This document shows, piece by piece, positions 12,191-24,962 of a stretch of DNA of 64,000 bases. Below the pieces are notes generated by a model. The model had not been told where the DNA came from, searched no databases, and saw only the letters and a program-made list of their open reading frames with translations. Each line of letters begins with the position of its first letter. Within the stretch, counting starts at the first letter, position 1. Source of the DNA: Saururus chinensis (Eukaryota > Streptophyta > Magnoliopsida > Piperales > Saururaceae); NCBI GenBank assembly GCA_035235625.1, contig CP141141.1, positions 11,777,968 through 11,841,967 on the forward strand. Reading direction: 5' to 3'. The translations under genes and the position numbers were made by a program.

Positions 12191-13366
12191 CCTTGTTGTT
12201 TCTAATAAGCATGACTCGCTCTCTTCTTCTGCACTCCTTACGTCAAAAGGATTCACTGCAACTTAGGCCGAATCAGCCAATTGCTGCCATTTTTTTCCGA
12301 AGAAGTTATGCAGACAACTAATTAAAACTTTTTGCATGTCCTGAGGTTGCCATGTATATATATGCTCAAGAAGTTAATACGTGTATCAGTAAGCATATGT
12401 GCATAACATTAGGCATATATGTGCGTAACATTAGGCATACATTTGTTTCTTCTAGAAAACTATCTGCTGCTATAACGTTGTAGCGAATCCCTTTCAAGGT
12501 CGTTGCTATTGCACCATCAGATGTGGATCCTAAAGGGTTTCACTTTGTTGAACTTTGGGGCATCCAAAAGTTACTCTGGTAGTCTACAAATGAAAATGCT
12601 ATGTCGAACTGTCCAGTCTCCATCATTGTGAATCAGACTTCTGGACAACGTGGAAAATGACCATGTCCGGGGTTTCCGGTATCTGGATTATGTAAGCCTT
12701 GGGATGTAAAGGAAGACGTGAAAGCTTGGCGATGATCTATTGCAAAAGCGATTTCCTTTTTATTTTCTGTTGTAGACATGGTTAACGTCAGATGTCGCTA
12801 AAGCTCGAGGCTGCCGAGGTTCTGGGTCTCAAATGTCCCACTTTTTCATTATCTTATAAAAACCTACTATCTCAAAGGTGTATGGGCTTGTCATACAGAT
12901 TTAATGTTTGGCAAAATTATTTCCGGTGTCAAATTAGGTGTTAATTGTCACTCTCCCTCGTCACCGGCTCCAAACCTCCTGTCTCCAACTCCACATAACC
13001 TATGGGGGATCCATATGAGCCAAAGGCGCCAAGGGTTTGCAATAATCAGGTAGCATTAGCATACAACCCATCTAGCCATTTTCCTGAAGATTACTGGGCG
13101 AAGTATATTGAGATAGTGTGAATTGCATGAATGACATCATGGACTCAGATGTTTGGTATTGAATCTTATTGTAGGGTTGAGTTAAGAATATGATACAATC
13201 GATTTAAGGAGAAGGTGTTGAGTCAGTAATTTTGTGCAATTGATTCTATTATCTCTAATACTATTGTAAAATCGATTCTTATAACTGGTGCTTAGAAGCT
13301 TACAATATGCATTAGTTACAAGAGTTCACATTGTGCATCAACCACATTTATATGGACCAAATAATA
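12191..13366. other. Intergenic stretch, nothing recognised
   Basis: Mixed-composition sequence downstream of the zinc-finger gene. The reading frames are short and carry no family motif that I can see. Two neighbouring short repeats, CATTAGGCATATATGTGCGTAA (about 12408-12434), are the only local structure noted. Confidence 0.5.
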
Positions 13367-13368
13367 TA

Positions 13369-13568
13369 CTCCTTCCATCCTAAATTAATAGCTCCACTTT
13401 GGCAAAAAAATTGTTCTATATTAATAGCTCCATTTAGTTAGATTTAAGTAGTTGGGTACTTAAAAAAAATATCATAAGCTTAATTTTCCTTTTCTTAGAT
13501 GTAGATTTCAATATTTAATAAAAACCACCATTTTTTAAAATATAGCTATTAATGTAGGAGGGAGAGAG
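13369..13568. mobile_element. Stowaway MITE (Tc1/mariner-type), 200 bp
   Basis: It begins CTCCTTCCATCC and ends TAGGAGGGAGAGAG, imperfect inverted terminal repeats of the Stowaway type (CTCCCTCC...), flanked on both sides by the TA target duplication (13367-13368 and 13569-13570). It is AT-rich and non-coding. The interior (TTAATAGCTCCA..., ATCATAAGC, CTTAGATGTAG, TATTTAATAAAA) is shared with 56661-56857, so both are one subfamily. It sits directly against the copia relic that follows. Confidence 0.85.
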
Positions 13569-13576
13569 TACTAGAA

Positions 13577-14560
13577 TTAGTTTGTCGCTTGTAAAAGTCC
13601 ATTTATGACCCTAAACAAGCTTCCAAAAATTAGCTTGTCAAGCTCTCCTCCGCTCTTCAAGGTACCGGCTTCAATCCTTCACAAACAAAGAAGTCTTCGA
13701 GATTACTATTTTTACACTCGCTTGAAGCAATATATTCAAAACTGTTTTTCCATCAAGAATCTCGAACCTCTCAAGTACTTCTTTAGGATTGAAGTAGCTC
13801 ACTCCAACAAAGTTACATGCATTTCACAAAAAAAATATGCTCTTGAAATTTTAAGTGGATTAGGACAATTTGGTGCTCACCTTTATGATTTTCTAATGGA
13901 AGGACAATTAAAGTTGTCGAATGAAAATGTGGAATTACTTGATGATCCTTCTATATGTCCCCGATTGCTTGGTCGCCTCATATATCTCACCATCAGACAA
14001 CCAGACATTATATTTTCTATCCACATTAGTGATTCATGCACACACAATTCACATATTGAAGCAGCTATGAGAATACTTAAGTACCTCAAGAACTCGCCAA
14101 GTCCAAGGACTATTGTTCTCTTCAACTAGTTCACTTTCCTTGACAACTTATTGTGACTTTGTTTGCTCCAGTTGTCCCATGACTAAGTGATTTGCTACAA
14201 GTTGTGGTGTTATGCTTAGACTCACTCATTTGTGGAAGACAAAGAAGAAATCCACAATTTTTAGATCTTTTGGAGAAGCCGAGTACCAAGGCATGGAAAG
14301 TGCAAGTTGTGAACTCACTTGGTTAAGATCCTTGCTTCAATATTCCCAAGTTCCTTGTTCACAGCCAACTCTATCATATTGTGACAATAAACGGTGCTCT
14401 CCATATAGCTTAGAATATAGTATTTCATGAGCGAACTTAGCACATGGAGCTTGATTGTCATCTCATTCAAAAGAAGCTCCAAGCAAGATTGATCAAGATA
14501 GATTATGTACCCACTCTCAACAACTGATAGATATTTTCACCAAACCATTGGGATGAACAT
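13577..14560 (+). pseudogene. Ty1/copia polyprotein relic: reverse transcriptase C-terminal part and RNase H
   Basis: Successive frames read SIYDPKQASKN-stop-LVKLSSALQGTGF (the copia KSIYGLKQASR block), LKQYIQNCF..LEPLKYFFRIEVAHS (after a frameshift near 13717), ISQKKYALEIL, GRLIYLTIRQPDIIFSI, then RNase H blocks SFGEAEYQGMESASCELTWLRSLL, YCDN, and HMELDCHLIQKKLQ. The segment that should hold the catalytic YVDD motif is missing between the first two blocks, and there are several stops and frameshifts, so it is dead. A purine tract TTGAAGGAAAG (about 14610-14620) after it looks like a polypurine tract. Confidence 0.88.
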
Positions 14561-14620
14561 AATTCATTCATCTTCACAAGTTGGGTATTCATAATCTACA
14601 CACTCCAACTTGAAGGAAAG

Positions 14621-16117
14621 TATTGACAATTGTATATTCCTCACACTACCCGATAATTCACTCCATCATGTTAACAATTGTTTATGTTAGATGTATATAA
14701 ATTTACAGATTATCACTTAAGGATAAAGTATAAGGCAAATAACATAATATTTAGAGATAAAAAAGGTACCTTGCTCACTTGACATGATGTGTATATATAA
14801 ATATAAGAGAGAATCAACCAAATATGAATATTCTTCACTTTTCTTGTCAAAAATGGATGGGGAACCTTAATATTGACAAGTGAGTGAAGGGACTAGGCAT
14901 ATATATAGCCTCATGGTGACCCTTCCCATCAAAGGGACACCAATAAATAGCTTCACACACATTCCTTCGAAACAGACCAAGTTAATTGCAAAATTTTATT
15001 TTAATTAATGCCAAACATGACTTTTTATTTTTAAAAGACTTTTCATTTCATTCATGACTTTTGGGTTTCCAATGGGATCCACATGTGAGGACACACCAAC
15101 ATTCTCCCACTTGTTCACACATGTGGGTACATGCCATAATGTATACTCCTACTTAGACCCACAAAGGTTGAAGAAATAAAACAAATAGTACAAATTTTAA
15201 AAATATTAAAATTCAAAGTTTGCAAACCATGTGAGCTCACAATTTTCAAAAAAAACTTCTTAGTCGTAGAAGGGATAATCCGAATAGGTCGATAAAAAAG
15301 TGATTACCAATAATGATCAAGGCAGTCAAAGCACTCATTTATGTAGTGCTAGGACTAACATGATCTCTATATCAATAACCCTACTAACATGACCTGAATG
15401 GATTTAGTGTGACTTGAACATAAATGTTACAAGTACTCCAAACTTTAGACTTTATTGCTACTTTAAAAATTGAATGAAAAGCAACGAAATAACCACAATT
15501 AACTGTAAGTTTCTTTGATTAAATGAAATTACTTACGCATGACCATTGATATGTTGGTGGCGTTGGCGTTGGCGTTGAAATGAAGGAGATGACCATTTCG
15601 GTATTGACATGCATCGATGCATTGTTGAGTAACAGGTGGGTCATCCGTAGTGAGGTTAACGTATCGGTGAGGCATCTACGAAGAAGACTACATTAAGCCA
15701 ACTCACTATTGGTGAGGGATTTGACACATCAGGGGGCCACCGATGAGCTTTGGTGATTTGGATGACATGTCGGTGTAGTTTTGGGTAATTTTTAGTAGAA
15801 ATTTCTTTAAGTGTTAAGCTATTATTTTGTTGTATGACAACATGATATGCACGTGTATGTGATGATGTGATTAATGACATTTTAGTATATATACCTTTTT
15901 GTGTGAGAATCCTTATAATGAATAGCTCTTTGACTGATGTATAAAGACACATAATGACAAAGGATCTTAGTGTCTAGTTAACTCCTCAAGTGAGTCTTTA
16001 GTCATCCCACTGAGTATATTCATATACTCAACATCCTTATAAAGTAGGTTCGTAGAAGGGATAGCCGGGTTTGGATTATCATGCATGGAAAGGATGACCA
16101 AGACTTCTCTATTTGAT
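14621..16117. other. Possible copia 3' LTR start, then unassigned repeat-like intergenic sequence
   Basis: After the purine tract, TATTGACAATTGTATATTCC could be the start of a degraded 3' LTR; no matching 5' LTR or LTR end is visible, so its length is unknown. About 15050-15130 contains CATGTGAGGACACACC and CTCCCACTTG, which look repetitive. 15553-15575 holds three GGCGTT units. The block at 15590-15780 (phrases such as ATCGGTGAGGCATC, GGGGCCACCGATGAGC) resembles in style the putative gypsy LTR at 28600-30059. No gene is supported. Confidence 0.4.
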
Positions 16118-19100
16118 GTAAAATTTCTACTCTCTCAAGATTTTTTATAACATTTTTGTTAAAATTCATGGAAACGTTTTGCAATATAATAACTGTAAAT
16201 TGAGAAAATTGACAAAATCTAAAACCTATGAAAATAATTTTTATAAATTTAAAACATCGTACATCCATTTCCCAAATAAATTTCTTTTCATTTAGTGTAC
16301 GGCCAAATCAAACATTCTCGGGTGTACATAAAAAACAAAACATATAAAATAAATCGTCATAGCCATGGGCTTAGTTACAAATACGTCCCAAACATCTCTA
16401 AGTACAATCCCACAATAGTCCAAAGCTCTAATTTGATGTACAAGTCTAGACACGTACATACACAATTAACTCTCACCTTACCCAATACATAAGGTAATGA
16501 CAAATTAATAAAGACTTTTAATGAGTTAGAGTTATATTTGAGCCACTGGAACACAATCCACTGATGGAAGTAAGAGTCCAATTCCAAGAGTTCTCCACTG
16601 ACAACTTGCAAAAGCCTCCTGAACATTGGGGCTAAAAAGAGAAAAATTAAGTATTTTCATACTCAGTAAAAAATACTCAGTAGGGGAGTTCTAATCAGTA
16701 AACTTTGTAAGTCTATACATAAATGCACTCATGTAATTTCCATAAGAAGCAGACATAACAAAGCATAATTTTACAATACATAATATCTATGCTCATGCAT
16801 AAGTCATCTTACCACACATCTTACACATATTGACTTACTCAACCATCATACTCAAATTTGTACATTTACAATCTTGCTCAAAAGTCTTACTCTGAAACCT
16901 ACACTTATATTCCTGCTAAAAAATTTACACTTAATCAGAAATGTCCAAACTTACTCTTATAGTTGTACACATATTCATACAATCAAACTCTCAACAACTA
17001 GAGCTCATTACAAACTAATCAACTCTAGTGTCAAAGGAAATGAATGCCATTGAGGCATCATCTTAATCTCTAGGGAGCAACTAGACGCCATGAACTTTTC
17101 TGAAAGCAAAACATACCTATGCTCATGGGGTACAAGATCAAACAGGTAAAAGTAGATCTATAATACTACTTATCTGAGCATGCAAACAACCACACTCTAT
17201 GGGCCATAAAGTGCCAACTAAGGGCAAAAATCATACAATGTCACTCTTGGGATGAAATCTTATAGTGTCACTCTTAGGCGAAATCATACACTGTTGACTA
17301 ATGACAGAAACTTACAACGCTCTCAATAGAGCATCAAATATTTGGGCTTAAATACAACACCAAAACAAGGATAACAAAACATACAACACACTCAACAAAG
17401 CAACATATGCCTGGCTTAAATACAACACTAAGATAACATCACGCAAGAAAACACTATGGCTAGACATGGAGAACGCACAATAGACTAATTATCAGTTGGT
17501 ACGAACACGAAATTGAATCTGTCGAAATGTTTCGGTTTCCAACTCACAACATTATCACATTAGATTTACTTACCATTTAAGTTTGAATTAAGTAATTTAT
17601 ACATATACAATTATGCCAAAGAATTTTTCTGTTCGACCCTCTTTCGCTAACCAATCCAAAGATGAGCCCATTCAGAAGCTCTACTTTGTCAAGATAGCAT
17701 ACTTCATTTAACCCATCCTTCTCATATCAATAATTCACAAGATAACATATCTTTATGTATTCATATAACCCACCCATCCACCTTATGGTCAAATCCTTTT
17801 ACTTGAAAATCAATCAAACTAAGCCCCAAAATCCCGCCTTAATCATCAAATTCTTACTAGGACCTTATTACTAGGACCTTACTTATTGATCTTGTGTTCC
17901 AATTCATATTATGTACAGTATGCGTATACAGTTATGCTATCAAATCTTACTATCTTACAATCCCCAAAATACTCCAAACCTTAAGTCTGGTCACTTGCTA
18001 AACCCCAACATGCATTCCAATTCAAACCCTATTTTACTTACTCATTGAACCCCCAAATGCGCTCTAATCCAAATCAATCATCTCCCATAAATTCCTACAC
18101 CCTCTACTATCCAACATATAATTACATATCCACATCAAAATCCATGCAAAACCCTCTGTCACCACTCACTGTTCGTCACACACATAACTTCTCTACACAC
18201 ATCCACATATCCTTATCATATGCGCATTCCCATCATACGTCCATTACAAATCCATATCCCATATACATACTTCATCATACTTACGCATCACATACTTGTA
18301 ATTTAATACAACATACTAACATACTGGCTAGCCATCACTAGCACACACATATTCCACATACAAACATAGACTCAGAACTTACGTGCACGCCATATGCATG
18401 ATTAAACATACTATATTTAATTACATTTCCCTCTTAACATGCAATTGAATCATCATCAAACATCCACAACATTGAATCATATAATCCTAGAATGCTACTA
18501 AATATTTAAAATATATTATCATAAAATTACAAGTTCAAAGTCTCTTACCTTGTAATTCACAAAAGTTCGAAGAGAGAGAGAGTTGTTGTCCTAAGGATTT
18601 AAGAAACAAAAAAAAATCATGGCAAGACATGAGCTAACTACACTTCAAGCAGAGAAATTAAGGTCCTCAGTGGAACACAAGGGCAGCCAGGAGCAAGGTC
18701 ATGCCAACAAGAAGTGGCAAGTGCGACCAAAAATCAAGGATGGCTAAAGGTGGTCGACCAGGGGCTAAGAAGCACACGGCTAACTGCAAGATGCTGAAAT
18801 CAGCCATGGGTAGCACCCAAAGGCAGCGATTTTGAGTCAATGATGGCCCACAAAAGGGACAAAGGGCTTAGTAGGTGCTCATGGATAGAGGAGAGGTGGA
18901 GGGCTCTGGTGATCAAATCAAATAGTGGCAGAGCCATCTGACAGTCAAGTGGTGCAAAGGTAGTGCCTAAACCTTAAAACACACATGTAGCCATATGCAC
19001 ACGCTGTAAAAAGGGCCATCGAAGGGGGAACGGTCTAGAAGGCGGCAACGCAAAGTCCTAGAGGGGCCTATAGAGCATTGGCTAGGTGATGGTGGCCGAT

Positions 19101-19565
19101 AAAGGGTGATAGCGGCTCGACACCCAAGCCCAAAGATAGGGGGCGTCTGACTTAGGTGGGAGAGGGCAACTGTGCAAATCAGAAGTGGGTGAGAGTAGGG
19201 CGGAGCATGGCAAGGTGTGGCAACTCCCTACCATTGCTAAGCCATGGAGGGTCAGACGAAGCCAACTCCAGGGGGTAGACAGCGGTTTCCACCAAAGGCA
19301 AGCCAAAAATGGCTCATGGTGTCAGCAAGAGAACTCTCCGATAGCCAAATTGAGCAGAAAAATAAGAAACAGAGAGTGCATGAGGCAGATGCATAGGGGA
19401 AGTGAGGAGGTACTGTGAGCAGCGACCTTGGCCGGCTTAGGGTGGTCATGGTCATAGGATGGAACTAAGTCATGTAAGGGTGGTGACGAAATAGCTCTTG
19501 GCAGTCAAATAGTGCAGAGAAAATGGGAAACAAGGGAGACAAGGAGTAGACACAGAGGGGATCTT

Positions 19566-22500
19566 TGTCATGCCCCGGCGCTCGCCCGACCTGAGCCGAA
19601 TGCGGTCCAAGGGTCGGTCGAAGCACATGGGGGCAATGAATTATTAAACTATGGAAGACTTGACCCCTCTAGCAGGTAAATTAAACATACGGAGTAGCAC
19701 ACCTTTAAATCTTTGTGCAAGAGAAATAAGTAACAGTATAAAGGACTTTAACTCTAAAATAGTCTTCAAATCTCAACCCACAACATAGAATATTGAGTCG
19801 ATAAACATAACTCGAATTAAAAAATCATAAACAGGTCTAAAACCACAAGGGTTACAAGAGTATGGAGCAAGATCAACCATATATCATGTTCTAATAACAT
19901 AGCAGAGTAAATAAAAAAATATAGTAAAGTCTCGAGGCATCCATGCCTACTCCAAAGCACTCCCCAACCGTTCCTCATATAGAGGATTTTACTCAATTGC
20001 ATGTCACACCTTGCAACCCCAAAACAAAATATAGAAAGTGGGGTGAGTATAAAATCAGTAAGATTTTGAATACAGAAACGGTAAATCAGAAAAACAACCA
20101 CGACACATCAACATGGTCTATTAGACCTACATATCATACAATATCCTAAATTCTGATTACTTTCCTTACCATAACCATACTTACCCATAAGTAATTATCC
20201 TGCATGCAAGTATCTCAAGCATATTATTCCTAGCATGAATAATCACATTATGACATAAACATCCATCCTTCATAATAAGTGTCTTTAACACCCCATTACA
20301 TCATGCATATCCATCACATTTAACCTGCATAAGAAATGTCTCCAACACACTCATATTATGCATATTCATAACTATTAACTTGCATGAGAAATATCTCTAT
20401 CACACAATCACATCATGCATATTCATCATATTTAATCTACATGAGAAGTGTCTCTACCACACAATCACATTATGTATATTCATCACATTTAACATGTATG
20501 AGAAGTGTCTCTACCACACAATCACATCAAGCATATTTATCATATTTAACCTACATGAAAAGTGTCTCTATCACATAATCACATCATGCATGTTCATCAC
20601 AATTAACCTGCACGAGAAGTGTCTCTACCACATAATCATATCATGAATATTCATCACATTTAACTTGCATGAGAAGTGTCTCTACCACACAATCATATAT
20701 CATGCATATCCATAGACAATGAACCTGCATATCAAGTGTCTCTAACACACAATCATGACCATGCAAGTCAATAAAATAACCTTGCTTAATCGGCGGAAGC
20801 TTAAGGAGTCCCTGCTCACTCCAAACAATCCCCAATTGGAAAGTCTGAAGGAATTATGTAGTTTGGGTAAATTCCTTAACGGGAAAGAATACCCCCTAGG
20901 AAGCCGGTGCACTCGGCTACACTAGCATGGATTCTCAAGGTCTAGATGGTTTCAATAATTTTGTCTCCTTATAGCATTCCCACTATTCTCAATCCGGGGA
21001 GGAACACCTGTCCTCAAGGGATGTAAAACCCCTTCCTTTCGAACATAAAATTGAATCAATAAGTCTTCGATTGATTAACCCAGCAAACAATATCACACAA
21101 TTGTATCCAATCGACCAACATGACTAATCTTGATAAAATCTCATTTGGAAATCCATCTCATGATGCATGTAACATGGTATATACGTGAGCAATGACTGCA
21201 TGAATTCTAATTCATGAAACGTGCTTCCCATCAGCCATACATGCATCATTTCTAATCATAAGTATCAACAATCACTATAATTACCACCACAATTGTGTGT
21301 ACATGGTAGAAACATTCAGTTCTAAGCATATGGACATGTATTATAAACATCCCATTAACATGCTACACACATGCTATTTAACATTTAATCATGACTCCTT
21401 ATTGAAATCATGAGTAAAAACCATCGAAAAGCACAATTCAAATCAAGTGCAATCTCATGCTCTACTTAAGTAAACATATTCATTACTACACTTCAGCTAG
21501 ACAAGACACCATAATTCACTCATAATTTAATCATGATATGTAAAGACATACAAATTCATTCTCATACAATAACCTTGCTGGATTCATATTTAAAATATGA
21601 ATAATCACTCAACATGAATTCAAGATAATACATCATAACATGCTTAACTGAATAACATGTAATTAACATAATACTTAAACATTTATCATGACTTCCACAT
21701 CAAATTCAGCCCTTCTAGTAGTTTTTCCTAACATAAATTACTCATCATAATCATAAGAAACGGTACTTAAGAAGAAAAATATGAAAATCAACAAAATCAC
21801 AAAAATCACAAAACTGCTGTGTTGGTGTTCAAACGGCCTTGCTTGGCCATTTCATCGGTCTGCATGACCGTTCGATTGCTAGAATAGAAGTTCTGGTTCA
21901 CCTTCTTCATTTCGAATTCAAAACTAAAAATACACATACATATCTTAAACCTTCAAATCTCACTCCCAAACTTCAATATAATGTAATCCAAGTTTAGGAA
22001 ACAGTAAATCTAGCCATTTACAACCAAAAGCACTAAAAAATCATAAGAAAGATTAAGCTTTTCTAAATCCACTATTAAAGCTCTACTCCATGGAAACCCA
22101 CATAAAACTCCATTAATCATCAAATTTGAAATCACAAATCCATTTAGGGTAAAATCTCTTACCTTTAATGACTTTATTGACTTGAAATCATTGCTCCAAC
22201 ACCTCCAAATCCTACCCTCAAGAGGGTTTTTGTTAATACTTGCAAAGATTCGATTAAAAGTACCTAAATCTCTTAAAAACTTGTAAATCTAGGGTTTATT
22301 GAGTTTAAATTTTTTTATAAAGGTTTGAAATAGAGATTGAAATAAGTAGTTTTATGGGTAGAAATCAAGATTAAACCTGGCAAAAGAAGACATTTAGAAA
22401 GTTTAGGAGAAACCCTAATAAATTAGTTATAGATTAATTGAATCTTACCTTAATCACATTTCCTTCTTTGGAAACTGGGATTAGGGCCTCTTAAGCTCTA

Positions 22501-22959
22501 GATTCCAGCCCTTCCTAAATGGGAAAGTGGCTATTTATAGTAGGCTCTAGGCTAGACCTAACAAATATGTGGGGTATAAATAGAATTTAAAACTAAAAAT
22601 TTAAAACTTGCTTATTTTAAGCCCAAATTGATGTCTAAAAATTTTGAAACATTTAATTACTGTCATAAGATGTTTTTAGGGTCATTTGGGACCCATTATC
22701 CCAATTTTGCACATGGACCCACGGTAGGTCCCGCCCCCTAACTTTTCGAAAAAAATAGTAAAAAATTCCAAAATTTCCAGAAAACTTTGTATTGGCTTAT
22801 AATAATATAAAAACCATCAAAATGAAGAAATTTTGATGAAAACCATTGTAAACCACCTTAAATTCAAAAATAAATTAAAATCAGCCAAATTAACATTAAA
22901 CCACACAATAATAATTAAATAAAATTCATTAAACTGGTTTAGGATTTAGAGATCTTACA
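19566..22959 (+). mobile_element. Family B LTR-like element (3394 bp) nested in family A
   Basis: It starts TGTCATGCCCCGGCGCTCGCC and ends TTAGAGATCTTACA. It is flanked by a perfect 5-bp target-site duplication ATCTT (19561-19565 and 22960-22964), the length expected for LTR retrotransposons. The flanking sequence on both sides belongs to family A, proving insertion into A. There is no ORF, primer-binding site or polypurine tract inside, so this is most simply a solo LTR of a giant-LTR (Ty3/gypsy-like or LARD) family. Related copies: 34305-37823 and 46376 to about 53680. Confidence 0.88.
20276..20760. repeat. Family B minisatellite, about 57-bp unit, about nine copies
   Basis: Tandem units have the form AAGTGTCTCTACCACACAAT..CATCATGCATATTCATCACATTTAA..TGCATGAG, period about 57. 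The same place in the B copy at 34305-37823 carries a related but distinct array. These arrays create the repetitive ORFs at 20380-20646. Confidence 0.85.
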
Positions 22960-24167
22960 ATCTTGGCTTTGGCGGCATCCTTGGCCAGCTTCGTAGTGGT
23001 TGAGGCTGTTGGTCAGAGAAAATTCTGACAAGGGTCAGTGGCCAAAGGCGGTGGTGGCACTCCGGAGAAACAAAACAAAGGTGGAGCAACTCTGTTTTGC
23101 GGATTGAGCGGAAGAGAGGGGGCGGAGGATTTGGAATCAGAGCAAGTGAAGTGGGCCTCTATCATCGTTAGGCCAGGGCTGAGTTGGGTGGAGGTCTGGT
23201 TGGCCCATGGCGGCAACAGAAAATAGAGAAATAGAGAGGGGGGGGCTGGTTATGTTGGAATAGGGGAAGAGCGGCAAGGCTGGCTGGGGTGACGGCCTTG
23301 TTGTTGCTAGCCCATGGTCAATCAGATGGAGGCTGGATGAAGCACACTAGTCATCGTTGGTGTTGTCTCTATCATAGAATGAGGGAAAAGTGGGGGGAAG
23401 GGAGAACTGGGAGGTTCGGTAGAGGGGCGATCGACTATAGGGGCCTGTTGTGCATGTTCACCAGACTCTTCATTTACCTTTTATTTCAGTACATTAGGTT
23501 ATTTTTCTTTGTATTTGATTAGTATTTACGTATGTAATGTGACAATATTTGTGTTGGAACCGTTAGTGGACCACGGGTTAGCCTGGCCTACTAGCGGCAT
23601 GTTTTCTGAGGTGAGAGGGCACGACTCCCCATAAGGGTCATCCCCTTCCTTGTGTTTGGTTTATGCAATACAAAATTGATCTTATTCCTTCCATTTCTTC
23701 TTCCTTTCTCTCATTTCTTATGTGAGAGTTCAAGGTACTGTTTATACACAAGGCTAGAGCAGAAGCCCTTCCGGTCGTCACAAGGACAAGGCAGGATGGA
23801 TGAAGTTTGGTCGGGCCATCAGCAACTAGTGGTGGTGAGTGGACTAGACCCGAAAGGGGTGGTGGTTTCTGTGTACAAACAACAGATTAGGCGCTCCATG
23901 CCTGATCTTATCCTTTTTTTTCTTTCATTTGTCCTCTCTCATTTTCTATTTTTTCTTTTCCTCAATTTCATTTACATCCTAGGATTGAACCCTACACCCA
24001 ACTCTATGATATAAATGTATGATGAAATACAAAAAATCAAATGCGCCACAATGTCAAATTTTTTCATCGAAAAATGAGTTAAAAAGATACCAAAAAGATC
24101 ACACAAAATTACAAAAAAATTATGGATGTTACAATATATGATCATAGGCATTTGATTTGACCTTGTC

Positions 24168-24169
<2 letters not shown>

Positions 24170-24214
<45 letters not shown>
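24170..24214. repeat. (AT)n microsatellite
   Basis: About 44 bases of almost pure TA dinucleotide repeat, 36 bases outside the right end of the family A element. Confidence 0.95.
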
Positions 24215-24217
<3 letters not shown>

Positions 24218-24962
24218 AAATATTTATATATTTGAAAAATAAGTGGATCACCCCATGATAGAATTGTTGATATTTGACAAAAATATTTAAAAGAAATTGT
24301 TTCTCATAATTTATTTATGAGAAAAATAAAATTTAAAATTTTAGGGCATGGCGAAGATCTTGTTTTGTAAAATTGACTTGAACATCTATTGTGGTCTGAT
24401 ATAAAAAAATGGGTGCATCTAGCCAAATCGAGCCCACGAAGCCCAGTAGCTAGCCCAACAGGGCCCGAACATGGTATATAGAAGGCAAAGTGCCATCTAT
24501 GTGCATGTTCGAGGCCCTAAGTGGGATGGTTGCAGAGTTGGTTAGAAAGTGCCCGGTCTAGTCCGGAATTCATTACCAAAAATCGTGACTATGCTACATG
24601 GAGGCTGTAACATAATACATTGAGGAAAGATAGTAGCATAGAGGCCATAACATAATACATAGAGGTAAGATTGCACATAAAGACTATATTACCTCTGTAT
24701 ATTATACTAAGACCCCCACGCAACATATTCACGAATTTTGGTCATTGGAAATATCCCTTTATCACAACCACAATTTCTCGTTATCATATCCACTTATACT
24801 TGTTTCTTGTGAAGAGGATATCTGCACCCCTCCCACTTCCTCCATCGTTTTAGATCCCTTCTGCCCTTCACTTGCCAGGCAATATAGATTTACACCGAAC
24901 AAAGAAAAGTCTACCCCCTCCCAACACATTCATTTCTCTCAATCCTTGGGCATTTGCTCACC
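24215..24962 (+). promoter_or_regulatory. Upstream region of the first DUF7733-type gene
   Basis: No gene is recognisable. A short near-duplicate (AACATAATACATTGAGGAAAGA at about 24610, AACATAATACATAGAGGTAAGA at about 24649) is present. The 5' leader of the following gene is pyrimidine-rich (CTACCCCCTCCCAACAC near 24911). A TATA-like TATATTACC lies near 24683, but it is not more than a candidate. Confidence 0.35.

Larger units (their letters stand above)
16118..24133 (+). mobile_element. Family A giant LTR-like element, opposite orientation, split by a family B insertion
   Basis: Reverse complement of the complete A copy at 48068-52605. The left end region matches the A terminus (CTCTCAAGATTTTTT, then AAAATTCATGG, TTGCAATATAATAACTGTAAATTGAGAAAAT). 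Then follow the CTCAGTA block at 16655-16690, the CTTACTC minisatellite, and the GC-rich block. The right end, GATGTTACA at 24125-24133, is the complement of TGTAACATCC and matches the other A terminus. The element is interrupted by the B element at 19566-22959. A-derived segments total about 4.6 kb. The left border is diverged and I found no matching target-site duplication (right flank ATATA). No intact ORF. Confidence 0.78.

Noticed and set aside
20276-20760. Regular repeats that could be mistaken for a CRISPR array
   Set aside because: The whole 57-bp unit repeats with no unique spacers, in plant LTR-like DNA.
16118-24138. Target-site duplication for the opposite-orientation family A copy
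   Set aside because: The right flank (ATATA) does not match the left flank (TTTGA); the left border is degraded or misplaced, so none is claimed.
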